Source: Candidatus Levybacteria bacterium CG_4_9_14_0_2_um_filter_35_21
GTDB lineage: Bacteria; Patescibacteriota; Microgenomatia; Levybacterales; UBA12049
Direction of reading: 5' to 3'
DNA length: 34,264 bases
Assembly (NCBI GenBank): GCA_002788395.1
Contig: PFRF01000026.1
Coordinates: forward strand, 1 to 34,264
A program made the translations under genes and the position numbers. Shown here one piece after another: positions 33,632-34,264 of the stretch (the first letter of the stretch is position 1; the number at the start of each line of letters is the position of its first letter). The notes below the pieces were generated by a model that was given only the letters and a program-made list of their open reading frames with translations, did no database searches and was not told the DNA's origin.

Positions 33632-34264
33632 ATGATTTTAGTAAAGAAAACATTTTTATTTTTAATCCTAGCGACAATTTTACTTTTTTGCACTAAATCT
33701 ATCTGGGCGCAGACGGTTACTCCCACTCCAACTCCTGCCCAAGACAAATTACAACAGTCAAAAGAACTTCAGGACAAAATTAACGAACTACAGAAAAAAG
33801 TTTCGGATTTGCAAGGACAGACAAAGACACTTTCTTCACAAATTGCAGTTATGGATAATCAAATAAAATTGTCGGAGTATAGGATTGATAGCACAAAAAC
33901 CGAATTGTTAAGCCTATCTGCGGATATAGATACTGCAGATAAAAAAATTGGTGTTTTGGAAAAAAATCTTAGTGGGTTGACAAAGGTTTTAATAAATAGA
34001 ATTGTAGCAACTTACGAAGTTGGCGGCACTCAATCTTTTGAAGCATTAGTTGCATCAAACAACATTTCCAATTTCTTTACCAGATTTAATTATTTAAAAA
34101 TAGCACAAATTCATGATAAAAAACTTATTTATGATACTCAGCAGGCAAAAATGGATTACGCAAACCAGAAAAATATTTTTGAAAATGAAAAGAAAAAAGT
34201 AGAATCTTTAAAAAAACAACTCGAAGATTATACAATTCAACTGGACAGGGAAAAACAAGGAAAA
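33632..34264 (+). CDS. EnvC-like coiled-coil murein hydrolase activator, N-terminal part; truncated by right window edge
   Basis: Own translation: MILVKKTFLFLILATILLFCTKSIWAQTVTPTPTPAQDKLQQSKELQDKINELQKKVSDLQGQTKTLSSQIAVMDNQIKLSEYRID...; signal peptide plus coiled coil directly after ftsEX. Confidence 0.78.
   Translation, partial: MILVKKTFLFLILATILLFCTKSIWAQTVTPTPTPAQDKLQQSKELQDKINELQKKVSDLQGQTKTLSSQIAVMDNQIKLSEYRIDSTKTELLSLSADIDTADKKIGVLEKNLSGLTKVLINRIVATYEVGGTQSFEALVASNNISNFFTRFNYLKIAQIHDKKLIYDTQQAKMDYANQKNIFENEKKKVESLKKQLEDYTIQLDREKQGK

Noticed and set aside
1-34264. CRISPR arrays, IS elements/transposases, tRNA or rRNA genes
   Set aside because: No spaced direct repeats, transposase motifs or tRNA-like sequences were recognised by eye; a tRNAscan/Infernal run would be needed to exclude cryptic ones.

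Overview
AT-rich, gene-dense bacterial window. Gene content and style suggest Patescibacteria/CPR (Microgenomates-like); this lineage call is inference. About 35 protein genes are supported. Minus-strand left block: UvrD/AddA-like helicase with RecB-type nuclease domain (runs off the left edge), cupredoxin, RmuC, TsaD, DUF192, HldE-type nucleotidyltransferase, VanW. Plus-strand block: membrane-anchored solute-binding protein, nucleotidyltransferase, an archaeal-type PPAT fused to DUF359 (dephospho-CoA kinase), GreA, LysS, RdgB/HAM1, SerS, SecA. Type IV pilus operon: PilB, PilC, several pilin-like proteins including a 661-aa pilin with a predicted beta-propeller, and a separately promoted major pilin. 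Minus-strand block: orphan [FeFe]-hydrogenase-like H-cluster domain, membrane protein, MazG, UppP. Right block: NRAMP-like transporter, RF2, FtsE, FtsX, and an EnvC-like coiled-coil protein that runs off the right edge. The most unusual non-coding/small-gene signal is upstream of secA (15474-15656): an unannotated 12-aa ORF MPAKKKKKKAKK with a 12-nt match to the anti-Shine-Dalgarno, then mutually exclusive hairpins including a perfect 22-bp palindrome, then an intrinsic terminator ending just before secA. Other notable signals: a GraL-like promoter plus terminator leader before greA, repeated -10/N6-7/ATG geometry suggesting leaderless transcription, and degenerate 7-bp tandem repeats, two of them inside tsaD. 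No RNA genes, CRISPR arrays or transposons were recognised.
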